A stretch of 10,188 bases of DNA from Ochromonadaceae sp. CCMP2298 (taxonomy: Eukaryota; Sar; Synurophyceae; Ochromonadales; Ochromonadaceae). The notes under the pieces are model-generated. The model was not told the DNA's origin, searched no databases, and saw only the letters and a program-made list of their open reading frames with translations. The stretch spans positions 1-10,188 of the forward strand of contig MU634787.1 in assembly GCA_026770595.1 (NCBI GenBank), in the 5' to 3' direction. This document shows, one piece after another, positions 1 through 6,612 of the stretch. The first letter of the stretch is position 1. Each line of letters opens with the position of its first letter. Position numbers and translations under genes: made by a program.

Positions 1-417
1 CCGCCCCCCACCCACCCCCACGTACACACACCTCCACCACCACCACCACAACCACCACGTCACCCCCCCAACACTCCAACATACTGGCGAAACCTCACCG
101 GTACCCTTCCATTCTCCATTATTACTCCCCTCATTTTAGTACGTATAAAATCTATTATATTACACCTACTAACACATTTTATTACTAACACCTACTACCT
201 ACCACCTACCACCTCTCGAATCCTTATCCTTTACCCTTTACCCTATACCCTATTCCCTATTCCCTATTCCCTATTCCCTATACCCTATACCCTATACCCT
301 ATACCCTATACCCTATACCCTATACCCTATACCCTATACCCTATACCCTATACCCTATACCCTTTACCCTTTATCCTATACCCTTAAACAGATGTGCTGC
401 ATAATATAAAAATGCAG
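1..417 (+). other. Upstream intron sequence of the thioesterase gene, with no exon I can support
   Basis: The next exon opens at 418 after the acceptor-like sequence ATGCAG, so this stretch lies upstream of a spliced exon and is probably mostly intron. It starts with C-rich simple sequence (1-70). A more mixed patch at 78-100 ends at a GT (101-102) and could be read as an exon end (ILAKPH in one frame), but the downstream phase does not fit without a further small exon, so I do not call it. The rest is pyrimidine-rich, with a 7-base repeat array at 231-386 listed separately. The window starts inside the gene, so its first exons and promoter are outside. Confidence 0.45.
231..386 (+). repeat. 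7-bp tandem array CCCTATA (variants CCCTATT, CCCTTTA)
   Basis: About 22 head-to-tail copies of a seven-base unit are visible. CCCTATA dominates, with a block of CCCTATT near the start and CCCTTTA at both edges. The unit differs by one or two bases from the plant/algal telomere C-strand unit CCCTAAA. It lies just upstream of a splice acceptor, on the pyrimidine-rich strand with respect to transcription, so I read it as an expanded polypyrimidine tract rather than a chromosome end. Confidence 0.85.
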
Positions 418-2185
418 GGGTATATAACCTACGTGGGCAGCAGCAGCATAGAGGTTGCGATTGACATAGTGCAGATGTGCGAGGGGGGGCTGGTACGTGA
501 CTACTGCATGTTGCTATGCTGCTATGATGCTGTGCTGCTATGCTGCTATGCTGCTATGCTGCTATGCTCCTGTTCTGGTAATATTGATGGTCTTATTATA
601 CAATTATACAATTATACAATTATCCTATTGTCCTATTGTCCTTTTGTCTTATATATCCTATCATCCTATCATCCTATCATCCCATCATCTTATCATCCAC
701 CTATACACCTATACACCTATACACCTACACACCTGTCCCATCATCCCATCTTACATGCAGATCTGTAGTATCATCTGTATTAATAATCTATCATATTATC
801 ATCTTACTATCCACCTATCCACCTATCCACCTATCCTATCATCCCATCATCCTATCATCTTACCATCCTAACCACCTATCCACCTGTGCCATCATCCTAT
901 CATCCTATCATCCTATCATCCTATCATCCTAACCAATCCACCTGTGCCATCATCCCATCCTACACATAGATCTGCGACGAGCAGAAGGTCCTCGCCAAGA
1001 CCAACTTCATCATGGTGGCTAGGGACGGGAATAAGTCCCTAAAAGTGCCCGGCCTGCTCTTGGCCAACCAGCAGGCCAGAGACATTTTCGAATCGGGGGC
1101 AGAGCGCGCGAAAAACAGGAGGGTGCGGGCGCAGCAGTCGCTGAGTGTCTCGCCCCCCCGGGCAGAGGAGGTGGATTTAATACATAACTTGATGCTGAGG
1201 GGTGTGGGGGGTGCGGGGGTGGGTGTGGGAGGTGTGGGTGTGGGTGTGGGTATAGGCGTGGGTGTAGAGGGGCAGTCCATGGCATCTACTGTATTCAAGT
1301 CATCGCAGCTTATGCAATCCCAGAACCGTAACGTGCACGGCAAGATATTCGGGGGCTACATTATGCGAAAAAGCTTCGAAATCGCGTACGTTTCGGTGAC
1401 GCTGTTTTGCCGAGAGGACTACCCGCAGCTGATGTTCGTGGACGATATACAGGTACTTAACCTGTATATATATATACTATACATATATATATATGTGTAT
1501 GTCTAGGTATCTGTCTATGTATTTGTCTATGAATGTATGTATTAAGACTACCCGCAAATGATGTTTGTAGATGATATACAGGTACCTTTCTATGTTTATC
1601 TATGTGTATATATACGTGATGTCCCTATATCTATATATATATGTATCTGTTTATGTCTATCTATGTCAATCTATGTCAGAATGTGTATTTCCCCCTCTCC
1701 ATATTTGAATATCCCCTTATATCCCCCTTATACCCCCCTCTCCTAAAACCCTAAAACCCTATATCCCATAGTTTCTAAAACCCATAAATGTGGGCTCGGT
1801 GGCGGAGTTCTCTGCGACCGTAACGTACAGCCGGGACAGCCACGTGGTGGTGAGGGTGGTGGCCGTGACGATTGACCCGATATCGGGACTTAAGGTCAAG
1901 ACCAACGTGCTCAACCTTATATTCAAGTCCAAAGAGCCTCACCCCCCTACCCGCAACCCTACCCCCAACACCGGTACAAGCCCTACGATCCCTACGACCG
2001 TATATACCATTGCGGCGGACCCCATGAACACCGCGGCGGACCCCAAGGGGTCGGTGCAGGTGGGGTACGTGACCCACAAAGTGCTGCCCTCTACGTACGA
2101 CGAGGTGATGCTGTATCTGGAGGGGAAGAGGTCGTTGGATGCCTTTCTGGGCAACAGCTGTGGGAAGGGCAGGTGCGCCATTTAG
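418..2185 (+). CDS. Acyl-CoA thioesterase, ACOT9-like double-hotdog protein (5'-partial, three exons visible)
   Basis: Spliced exons are 418-492, 970-1452 and 1772-2185, all joined in phase 0 at GT-AG boundaries, giving 323 visible residues and a TAG stop at 2183-2185. The 25-codon exon reads GYITYVGSSSIEV, the central strand of a first hotdog fold, and continues across the junction into KTNFIMVARDGN. The second hotdog starts with NVHGKIFGGYIMRKSFEIAY and FVDDIQ, crosses the next junction into FLKPINVGS, and ends with TYDEVMLYLEGKR. This order matches the ACOT9 family, which hydrolyses acyl-CoA to free fatty acid and CoA, typically in mitochondria. Targeting cannot be judged because the N-terminus is outside the window. 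Oddities are a Gly-Val repeat linker between the hotdogs (1201-1266) and a roughly 40-residue Pro/Thr-rich insert in the second hotdog with a 21-bp repeat (AADP twice, 2012 and 2033). Family assignment is strong. The exon joints are inferred from frame, phase and homology. Confidence 0.88.
493..969 (+). other. Intron of the thioesterase gene, filled with pyrimidine-rich repeats
   Basis: The donor is CTG|GTACGT and the acceptor is ACATAG|ATC; removing it joins two in-phase coding exons with conserved hotdog sequence on both sides. Inside are CTGCTATG repeats (505-570), CAATTATA repeats (about 600-625), ACACCTAT repeats (about 700-730) and long runs of CCTATCAT-type units (655-960). Open frames through it are translations of these repeats. 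A near-copy of the acceptor region lies at 732-765. Confidence 0.8.
1201..1266 (+). repeat. Coding GGTGTG minisatellite in the linker between hotdog domains
   Basis: Twenty-two codons made of GGT/GTG-type hexamers encode an alternating Gly-Val tract, between the end of the first hotdog (EEVDLIHNLMLR) and the start of the second (NVHGKIFGG). The repeat keeps frame. Family members normally have a short charged linker at this place, so this is probably a lineage-specific expansion. Confidence 0.75.
1453..1771 (+). other. Intron of the thioesterase gene carrying a duplicated exon end
   Basis: The donor is CAG|GTACTT at 1453 and the acceptor is CCCATAG|TTT at 1770-1771; the joined protein reads DDIQ-FLKPINVGS as expected for the family. 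The intron is rich in TATATA, TGTATCTATG and CCCTTATA repeats. At 1546-1586 it contains a second copy of the last 36 bases of the preceding exon plus its donor. Reading through from the first copy meets a TAG at 1504-1506 and a TAA at 1543-1545, so the second copy cannot be a simple exon extension. Confidence 0.82.
1546..1586 (+). repeat. Tandem copy of the exon end and 5' splice site (original at 1417-1457)
   Basis: The 40 bases at 1546-1585 match 1417-1456 with five substitutions, at a spacing of 129 bp. The unit codes for DYPQ(L/M)MFVDDIQ and ends in CAG|GTAC in both. Four changes are silent third-position changes, and CTG to ATG is conservative. It is followed, like the original, by AT-rich intron repeats. 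Confidence 0.9.
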
Positions 2186-2194
2186 GCGGGTACA

Positions 2195-2325
2195 TAGCCA
2201 ACTTGGAGGTATATAGGGTATATAGGGAGGTGTATAGGTAGCCAATTAGGAGGTATATAGGGTATATAGGGAGGTGTATAGGATGCCAATTAGGAGGTAT
2301 ATAGGTGCCAATTAGGTATTCAGGC
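2195..2325 (+). repeat. 44-bp tandem repeat after the thioesterase stop codon
   Basis: Two full units start at 2195 and 2239 (TAGCCAA, then GGAGGTATATAGGG and GGTGTATAGG), followed by shortened units at 2283 and 2306. The G-rich strand contains TATAGGG, which is the complement of the CCCTATA unit in the upstream intron but lies on the opposite strand with respect to transcription. Confidence 0.85.
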
Positions 2326-2398
2326 GTAAATTAGAGATATAGACCTTTAGAGTTACACAGAAGAGAGGCACAAGCGCATGTAACCAGTGTATAATACA

Positions 2399-2404
2399 AA
2401 TAAA
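2399..2404 (+). terminator. Possible polyadenylation signal AATAAA for the thioesterase gene
   Basis: A canonical AATAAA lies 214 bases past the TAG stop in an A-rich stretch. Many algae do not depend on this hexamer, so it is only a candidate. Confidence 0.25.
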
Positions 2405-2564
2405 ACAATTCACGTAAAAGAGGAAGAGCTTGGTCTAAATCAGTAGATGAAGTTATCAGAGTATGTTACCTAGATGAAGTTGCTGTATGTCACCTGGTGC
2501 CATAGCCTCACAGTATCTCAGAGCAGGTAGAGTAGTTGGGCAAAGCACGAGAACAGTATTAAAA

Positions 2565-2612
2565 CAGCAGCAGCAGCAGAGCAGCAGCAGAGCAGCAGCA
2601 GAGCAACAGTAG
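2565..2612 (+). repeat. CAG-rich tandem repeat (unit close to AGAGCAGCAGC)
   Basis: Several imperfect 11-base units of CAG triplets broken by AG are visible. It is noncoding on the evidence here and lies in the 3' flank shared by the two convergent genes. Confidence 0.7.
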
Positions 2613-2719
2613 CTCAGCGGTGGGTTCTAATCAGACGTGCCCCCCTGTGAACAGGTAGTCAACTACAGCCCCCCTTCCCCTTCCCATCCCTCCCATCCCT
2701 CCTCTCCCATCTGTCCCCC

Positions 2720-3791
2720 CTATCCCACCTGTCCCACCTCTCCCCACTCCTGCACTGCTGCGGTACCAAAGTGCTCACTGGCCAGCTGGCGAGTCTCTGC
2801 GCTGCAGGGGCAGGGCGGCTGTTGCTGCAGCAGCCACCGCAGCACATCCCAGTGGTCGTTATCTGCAGCGTCCGTGCAGACGTCTTCATCCCAAGGGCAA
2901 GGAGGGTCCTGGGCCCTCAGCCACTGCAGCGTCTCCAATTTCCCCCTGTCTGCTGCTGCACCGCACACATCGCTGTCCCAGGGGCAAGGAGGGTGCAGGC
3001 CCCGTAGGTACTGCAGCATCTCCACGTCGCCATTCTCGGCCGCTGCATTGCAGAGATTCACATCCCAGGGAGCGGGAGGATCCTGCGCCCGTAGCCAGCG
3101 CACCACATCCATCTGCCCGTGTCTCGCGGCGCTCCGAGAGGCATAAACGTCCCACTCACAGGGGGGCTGCTGCGCCCTCAGCCACTGCACCGTCTCCAGC
3201 TGCCCGGCCCCAGCAGCAGCCACCAGCGTCCCCGGTCCCCGCGGGCAGGGCGGCGTCTGGTTCTGCAGCCACTGCAATAGCTCGATGTGCCCGCCCCTGG
3301 CAGCTCCCCCGGATGTCCTAGCGTCCCACGGGCAGGGAGGCGTCTGCCCCCGCATCCATCGCAGCACGTCCAGCTGACCCCCACTCGCCGCCGCCGCGCA
3401 CGAGTTTATGCTCCAGGGGCAGGGAGGCTCCTGCGCGCGTAGCCACTGCACCACCTGCAGATGCCCTCCCCTTGCCGCTGCCGATACAGTCCCCACGCCC
3501 CAGGGGCAGGGAGGCTCCTCCGCGCGGCCCCACTGCAGCACCTCCAAATGTCCCCCCCCCCGCGGCGACTTCACACAACTGATCTCTGCTCCAGGGCATC
3601 TCCAGCACCTGCCCAGCCCAGAGGAACAGAGCCAGGGAGGACAGGAAATCTTCCAGGCGCATCTCCTCGCGAGGCACGGTCGCCATGGCGGCGTGGCAGC
3701 TCTTGGAGACCAGGCGCAACTGCGGGTCGCAGGCCGGACCCAGCAGCTCCCGCACATTCTCTAGAATGAATGCGTGCTCCTCCGACAACAT
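2720..3791 (-). CDS. F-box-like/ankyrin-repeat protein, left-arm copy, with a +1 frameshift
   Basis: Translation from ATG at 3791 gives an N-terminal region (MLSEEHAFILENVRELLGP, then RLVSKSCHAAM) that resembles an F-box-like helix pair. Nine degenerate 29-residue ankyrin-type units follow, of pattern AA-x-x-GxLExLQWLRAQ-x-PPCPWD. The frame breaks inside a run of ten C at 3552-3561 (G on the coding strand): the right-arm copy has GGGGGGAGGG here, this copy has ten G plus an A, one base more. With that base ignored the product is about 356 aa. It ends at TAG (2720-2722) about 12 residues beyond the equivalent of the right-arm stop, through a G-rich tail. F-box/ankyrin proteins usually recruit targets to ubiquitin ligases; that role is inferred. 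The break may be a real mutation or a homopolymer sequencing error. The start is supported by identity with the other copy and by a splice acceptor just upstream. Confidence 0.8.
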
Positions 3792-3839
3792 CGCACGATA
3801 TCTGGTGTCTGCAGTGAGAGAGAGCAGATGAGTAGCTGA
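3616..3839 (-). repeat. 224-bp block identical to 7614-7837 (opposite strand)
   Basis: Base-by-base comparison of the reverse complement with 7614-7837 shows no difference and no gap over 224 bases. It covers the end of the second leader intron, its acceptor, the start codon and the first 58 or so codons of the ankyrin gene. Both flanks diverge at once. Confidence 0.95.
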
Positions 3840-3964
3840 AGAGTTGAATCGTCGATGTGAACCAATGTAATGTAATCCAAAAACAAATATAACATTAGGT
3901 GAGAAGTCAAATGGTAGTGGGCGGATGAGAAAGGAAACAGAGCAGATGCAGCAGATTAATTTAC
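3809..3964 (-). other. Probable 5'-UTR intron 2 of the left ankyrin gene
   Basis: On the minus strand the donor is GCGAG|GTAAATTAATC and the acceptor is a pyrimidine run ending CTCACTGCAG|ACACC, 17 bases before the ATG. The same boundaries are present in the right arm (7488-7644), where the intron is one base longer. Interior sequence differs between arms much more than the ends. Confidence 0.7.
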
Positions 3965-4068
3965 CTCGCACTCTTCTGCGGCCAGTGGGTGGGATGTGAT
4001 CGATCGATCTTTTGATTTGAAGCGCGGATTAAATCGTCCCACACACAGATTGCTCAGAAGCGCTGACG

Positions 4069-4172
4069 TCTGTTCTTGATGCCAGGATGCGGAGAGAAGT
4101 CAGCACGCGCTCAAAGTGAGGCAGTCAGGCAGAGGACAGGAGCAGATTCTACAGAGCATATCTAAAATTTAC
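4069..4172 (-). other. Probable 5'-UTR intron 1 of the left ankyrin gene
   Basis: The donor is GCGAGAG|GTAAAT and the acceptor is AAGAACAG|ACGTC (minus strand), 104 bases. The right-arm equivalent is 7285-7384. It is predicted from conserved splice-like ends only. Confidence 0.5.
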
Positions 4173-4325
4173 CTCTCGCAGCCACCACCTCCACCACCTC
4201 CAACAGTCCAACACCTCCACACTCTCGCAGCAGCCAGCTTTTGCCGTTCTGTGGAAACCGAAATTCGTTCTTTTTCGAACACTGAAAAACGTTCTTATTC
4301 CCCCTTTTTCATGGTCCCTGGGAAA
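4173..4325 (-). promoter_or_regulatory. Conserved leader/promoter block of the ankyrin gene, left arm
   Basis: This block is close to identical to 7130-7284 in the other arm: GGGACCATGAAAAAGGGGG, then AATAAGAACG, AGTGTTCGAAAAA, ATTTCGGTTTCCACAGAACGG and GGAGGTGGTGG. It carries an ATG opening a five-codon frame closed by TAA in both arms. The start of the transcript is probably in or near it, but I cannot place the site. Confidence 0.45.
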
Positions 4326-4497
4326 GAATCCATCCCTTTTTTTGGAAACCTATTAGCTCATGGAGCTCTTCTTGAAGTATCTTATCCCAAACACATCCCC
4401 TATACTGTGCACCTTGCATACAGACGCCTGCACAGTAGTCTTCTGAGGAAGTATTGTCCTGCGGGAGCTGCTGCTGCGGAGTCTGCGTCTGCTGCTG

Positions 4498-5343
4498 CTA
4501 CACTTTGCCCAATGCTGCTACCCCCTTGCCCAGCAGGTACTTGTACACATGCACATACGCCCAGCCCGTATACCCCGCCACCCCCAGCCCCGCCAGCGCG
4601 CACAGTATGTACCGCCCCCTACCCGCCAGCACCCTCGCCCCCAGCAGCTGAGCATAGCGTGTCAGTAGCGATGAGACTGTCGCCCCCTCGCCCAGGCACT
4701 CGTCGACCAGCGCCCACATCAGACACACAGATGCCGCGATCAGCCCCAGCCCCGCCTTTCCGAACACAGGGCAGAGCATCCAGACCCAGCTACGCATACC
4801 CAGCATGAGTGCGAACCCCAGCAGCCCGAGCAGGAAGCTGGCTCTCAGCGCCACCCACTCGAGCTCCGCGTTGGCGCGTAGGAAGGACTGCAGGTCTGGG
4901 GTGGGGGTGAGGGCTGCAGTGTTCAGAGAGAACTTGTCGATGGCCATGGTGGCCAGCAGGGCGCAGATCAGGTGCTGCGCGGTGGTGAACAGGCCCAGCA
5001 GCAGGTAGGAGCGCTTGGCCATCTGCTGCACTAGCTGGTCGGAGGCGGAGAGGGGGAGGGCGTACACTCCGCCGTATGCGGCAGCCGCCGCGGCCAGGGA
5101 GGGGATGCGGTAGGAGTTGAAGATGCCCGCGGCGGCGGTGCTGAAGTCCTGGAGTGGAGGAGAGTCACTGGAGTCCTCGGGGGTTGTGGTAGCCAGCAGT
5201 CGGAGGGGATTGGCAGACGGAGGGGCTTTCGGGAGTTGTTTAGCTCTGGAGCGGGAGGCATGGAAGGGGAGGGGCAGCGAGAGAGAAGGGAGGGGCAGCA
5301 ACACGGCCAGTGCGAGAACGAGCGCCATTGAGAGCGCGTGCAT
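4498..5343 (-). CDS. Four-span membrane protein with a signal/transit-like presequence (unrecognised family)
   Basis: From ATG at 5343 the product is 281 aa. Residues 5-25 form a hydrophobic signal-like stretch ([19 protein letters not shown]), followed by a Ser/Arg/Pro-rich region to about 70, which together resemble a bipartite complex-plastid presequence. Predicted spans lie at about 113-134, 163-183, 196-213 and 245-266, with an Ala-rich, Gly/Tyr segment before them (83-95). I do not recognise the family. An ATG 25 codons upstream (5418) is also in frame, but the 5343 start matches the start of the right-arm copy. A later ATG at 5328 (MALVL) is possible too. The stop is TAG at 4498-4500. 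Plastid location is an inference from the presequence. Confidence 0.78.
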   Translation of the reverse strand: MHALSMALVLALAVLLPLPSLSLPLPFHASRSRAKQLPKAPPSANPLRLLATTTPEDSSDSPPLQDFSTAAAGIFNSYRIPSLAAAAAAYGGVYALPLSASDQLVQQMAKRSYLLLGLFTTAQHLICALLATMAIDKFSLNTAALTPTPDLQSFLRANAELEWVALRASFLLGLLGFALMLGMRSWVWMLCPVFGKAGLGLIAASVCLMWALVDECLGEGATVSSLLTRYAQLLGARVLAGRGRYILCALAGLGVAGYTGWAYVHVYKYLLGKGVAALGKV

Positions 5344-5853
5344 TCCTCCCTGCTTCGAAGAGGGAGACCTGAGAGATATGCAGGTGCCGATACCGATACG
5401 GATCCACAGGATGTGCAAAGTCAGTCGCGCCGCTCAGCCAGGCGTGACACCACACGCCAGACAACCAGGCAATCCCGAGATGGAGGTGCCTGAGATACTA
5501 GATATTGACTAGGTTCCTACTGGGAGAGGCACGCGCAGATGCCTTCGCGGAGAGGAACATCGCAGGAGGCATCGCTGAAAAATAAGATCGGTGCAATTTT
5601 GGTTCCCACCTTTTGCGCGGGTCCATAATTTGGACATTGATATTATTCATTCGTACAGTTTCTGGTCTTTATTAAAATTCTTCACGAATTATTGTTGCCC
5701 TACCGTATTCAGGATCTCCACATTTGTGTGTGTGTGTGTGGGGGGGGGATGAGTTGATGTCCTTGATCTGTTGACGTTCCACTCAAAAGGAATCTGGTGC
5801 GTGGCTCTTCGCCCTTCCTGTCAATCGGGTCTCCCTCTTCGAAGCATTAAGGA
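5344..5853. promoter_or_regulatory. Central spacer with divergent promoter region
   Basis: The start codons of the two arms (5343 minus, 5854 plus) are 510 bases apart and point away from each other, so both promoters should lie here. The first 28 or so bases beyond each ATG are arm homology (CTCCCTCTTCGAAGCA). The centre is unlike the GC-rich arms: AT-rich at 5620-5700 (TATTATTCATTCG, CTTTATTAAAATTC), followed by a GT run and nine G at 5726-5748. No gene is visible. Confidence 0.5.
5726..5748 (+). repeat. GT microsatellite followed by a poly-G run
   Basis: Alternating GT runs directly into a run of G just before GATGAGTTGATG. It lies in the spacer between the inverted arms, close to the right-arm boundary. 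Confidence 0.8.
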
Positions 5854-6456
5854 ATGCGCTCTCTCTCAATGGCGCTCGTTCTCGCACTGGCCGTGTTGCT
5901 GCCCCTCCCCTCTCTCTCGCTGCCCCTCCACTCACCCCCCTCTCGCTCCAGAGCTAGACACCTCCAGAACCCCCCCCCGTCTGCCAATCCCCTCCGACTG
6001 CTGGCTACCGCACCCATGTCCGCATCCGAGGACTCCAGAGACTCTGTGTCCCTCCCTCCCCCTCCAGAGCAGGACTTCAGCACCGCCGACACTCCTGAAC
6101 CATCGTCTTACTGCGTGTACATCCTGCGCAACACGCAGAGCGCCCGGACGTACGTGGGCATGACGAACAACCCGCCGCGCCGGATTCGGCAGCACAACGG
6201 CGAACTGGTGGGTGGGGCCCGGTACACCCGCGCCTTTCGTGGGGGCACTGGGGGCGAGGGGCGTTGGGAGTACCACGTGCGGGCGGTGGGTCTGACCAAG
6301 CGGGAGGCGCTGTCGCTCGAGCGGAGCGTGAAAAACGTGCGTCGGCGTCCGCCGGGGGTAAAGACGCCGCTGGAGCACCGCGAGCGCGCCCTGGAACGCT
6401 TCGTGGGGCGGTACCCGGCGTGCGCGGTGGTGCGTGTGGGCGATGAGAGCGGCTAG
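5854..6456 (+). CDS. GIY-YIG nuclease (SLX1-type domain) fused to a duplicated signal/transit presequence
   Basis: The product has 200 aa. Residues 1-78 are the presequence of the left-arm membrane protein ([36 protein letters not shown]) with small insertions. From about 84 a GIY-YIG fold begins: CVYIL (87-91), YVG (100-102), [19 protein letters not shown] (107-125), and the helix [15 protein letters not shown] (147-161) with Glu156 at the catalytic glutamate position. The QHNGEL-GGA signature is typical of eukaryotic SLX1-like and algal/viral GIY-YIG proteins, which cut branched or flapped DNA; the key Tyr, Arg and Glu are present, so activity is plausible. No zinc-binding RING of true SLX1 follows: the protein ends at TAG soon after the domain. 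The presequence predicts ER or plastid routing (inference). The start is chosen by identity with the other arm. Confidence 0.85.
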   Translation: MRSLSMALVLALAVLLPLPSLSLPLHSPPSRSRARHLQNPPPSANPLRLLATAPMSASEDSRDSVSLPPPPEQDFSTADTPEPSSYCVYILRNTQSARTYVGMTNNPPRRIRQHNGELVGGARYTRAFRGGTGGEGRWEYHVRAVGLTKREALSLERSVKNVRRRPPGVKTPLEHRERALERFVGRYPACAVVRVGDESG

Positions 6457-6502
6457 AGCTGGTACAGGGGTACGTGTATATGGGTAGGCTTCGCATATGA
6501 TG

Positions 6503-6612
6503 AGCGCGGCCACGAGGTACAGCACGTCCCTCGCGGCGGCTGCTTACGGCGGAGTGTACGCCCTCCCACTCACCGCCTCTCCGCATCCTACCAGCTGGTG
6601 CAGGGGTGCAAT
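6503..6612 (+). pseudogene. Remnant of the membrane-protein gene downstream of the GIY-YIG gene
   Basis: Translation gives RYSTSLAAAAYGGVYALPL, the counterpart of NSYRIPSLAAAAAAYGG in the intact left copy, directly following on from the point where the left protein departs from the chimera (FSTA). A small insertion (around 6576-6583) then shifts the frame before the TACCAGCTGGTGCAG segment. This fragment shows the GIY-YIG segment sits inside the old gene. Confidence 0.75.

Larger units (their letters stand above)
2186..2719 (+). other. Region between the convergent 3' ends of the thioesterase and left ankyrin genes
   Basis: No gene is visible. From left to right it holds a 44-bp tandem repeat (2195-2325), A-rich single-copy sequence with an AATAAA at 2399-2404, a CAG-rich repeat (2565-2612) and a C/T-rich stretch (2665-2720) into which the left ankyrin frame runs before its stop. 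Both 3' UTRs presumably lie here because the genes converge. Confidence 0.6.
3792..4497 (-). other. Left-arm leader and spacer between membrane-protein and ankyrin genes
   Basis: No coding gene is called here. On the minus strand it runs from the 3' flank of the membrane-protein gene (4497-4330), through a leader block conserved with the right arm (4325-4173), a probable intron (4172-4069), a probable untranslated exon (4068-3965) and a second intron (3964-3809) to the ankyrin start. The plus-strand open frame at 4116-4808 crosses these conserved features and the antisense of the membrane gene, so I treat it as a shadow. Confidence 0.6.
2705..5371 (-). repeat. Left arm of a large inverted duplication
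   Basis: The reverse complement of this arm matches the right arm (5828-about 9080) in gene order and sequence: presequence, membrane-protein C-terminal segment, conserved leader, two leader introns, ankyrin gene and the G-rich sequence just past its stop. The outer limit is set by the shared GGTGGGATAGGGGGGA. The inner limit is set by the shared GGTCTCCCTCTTCGAAGCA (about 5353-5371). Similarity is patchy, from perfect (3616-3839) to strongly diverged. Confidence 0.85.

Noticed and set aside
78-100. Upstream thioesterase exon end (ILAKPH before GT at 101)
   Set aside because: It looks vaguely like the family, but the phase does not fit the exon at 418 and no acceptor lies before it in the window.
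231-386. True telomere or chromosome end
   Set aside because: The unit is CCCTATA, not a known telomere unit, and coding exons of the same gene continue downstream in a way that implies more gene upstream.
394-932. Overlapping 98-124 aa frames rich in Tyr, Ser, Ile, Pro
   Set aside because: Only 418-492 is coding (first visible hotdog exon). The rest translates intron repeats such as CCTATCATC.
2637-3146. 169-aa plus-strand open frame opposite the left ankyrin gene
   Set aside because: It is a Ser/Cys/Gln-rich shadow of the ankyrin repeats; the minus strand carries the conserved repeat pattern.
4116-4808. 230-aa plus-strand open frame
   Set aside because: It spans the conserved leader, intron-like sequence and the antisense of the membrane-protein gene; low-complexity Pro/Ala content and no conservation in the right arm.
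6078-6525. CAGCAC direct repeats flanking the GIY-YIG segment as a target-site duplication
   Set aside because: Only six bases; the right-hand copy aligns better to CTACCGCATCC of the intact gene, so it is probably chance. No transposon ends were seen.
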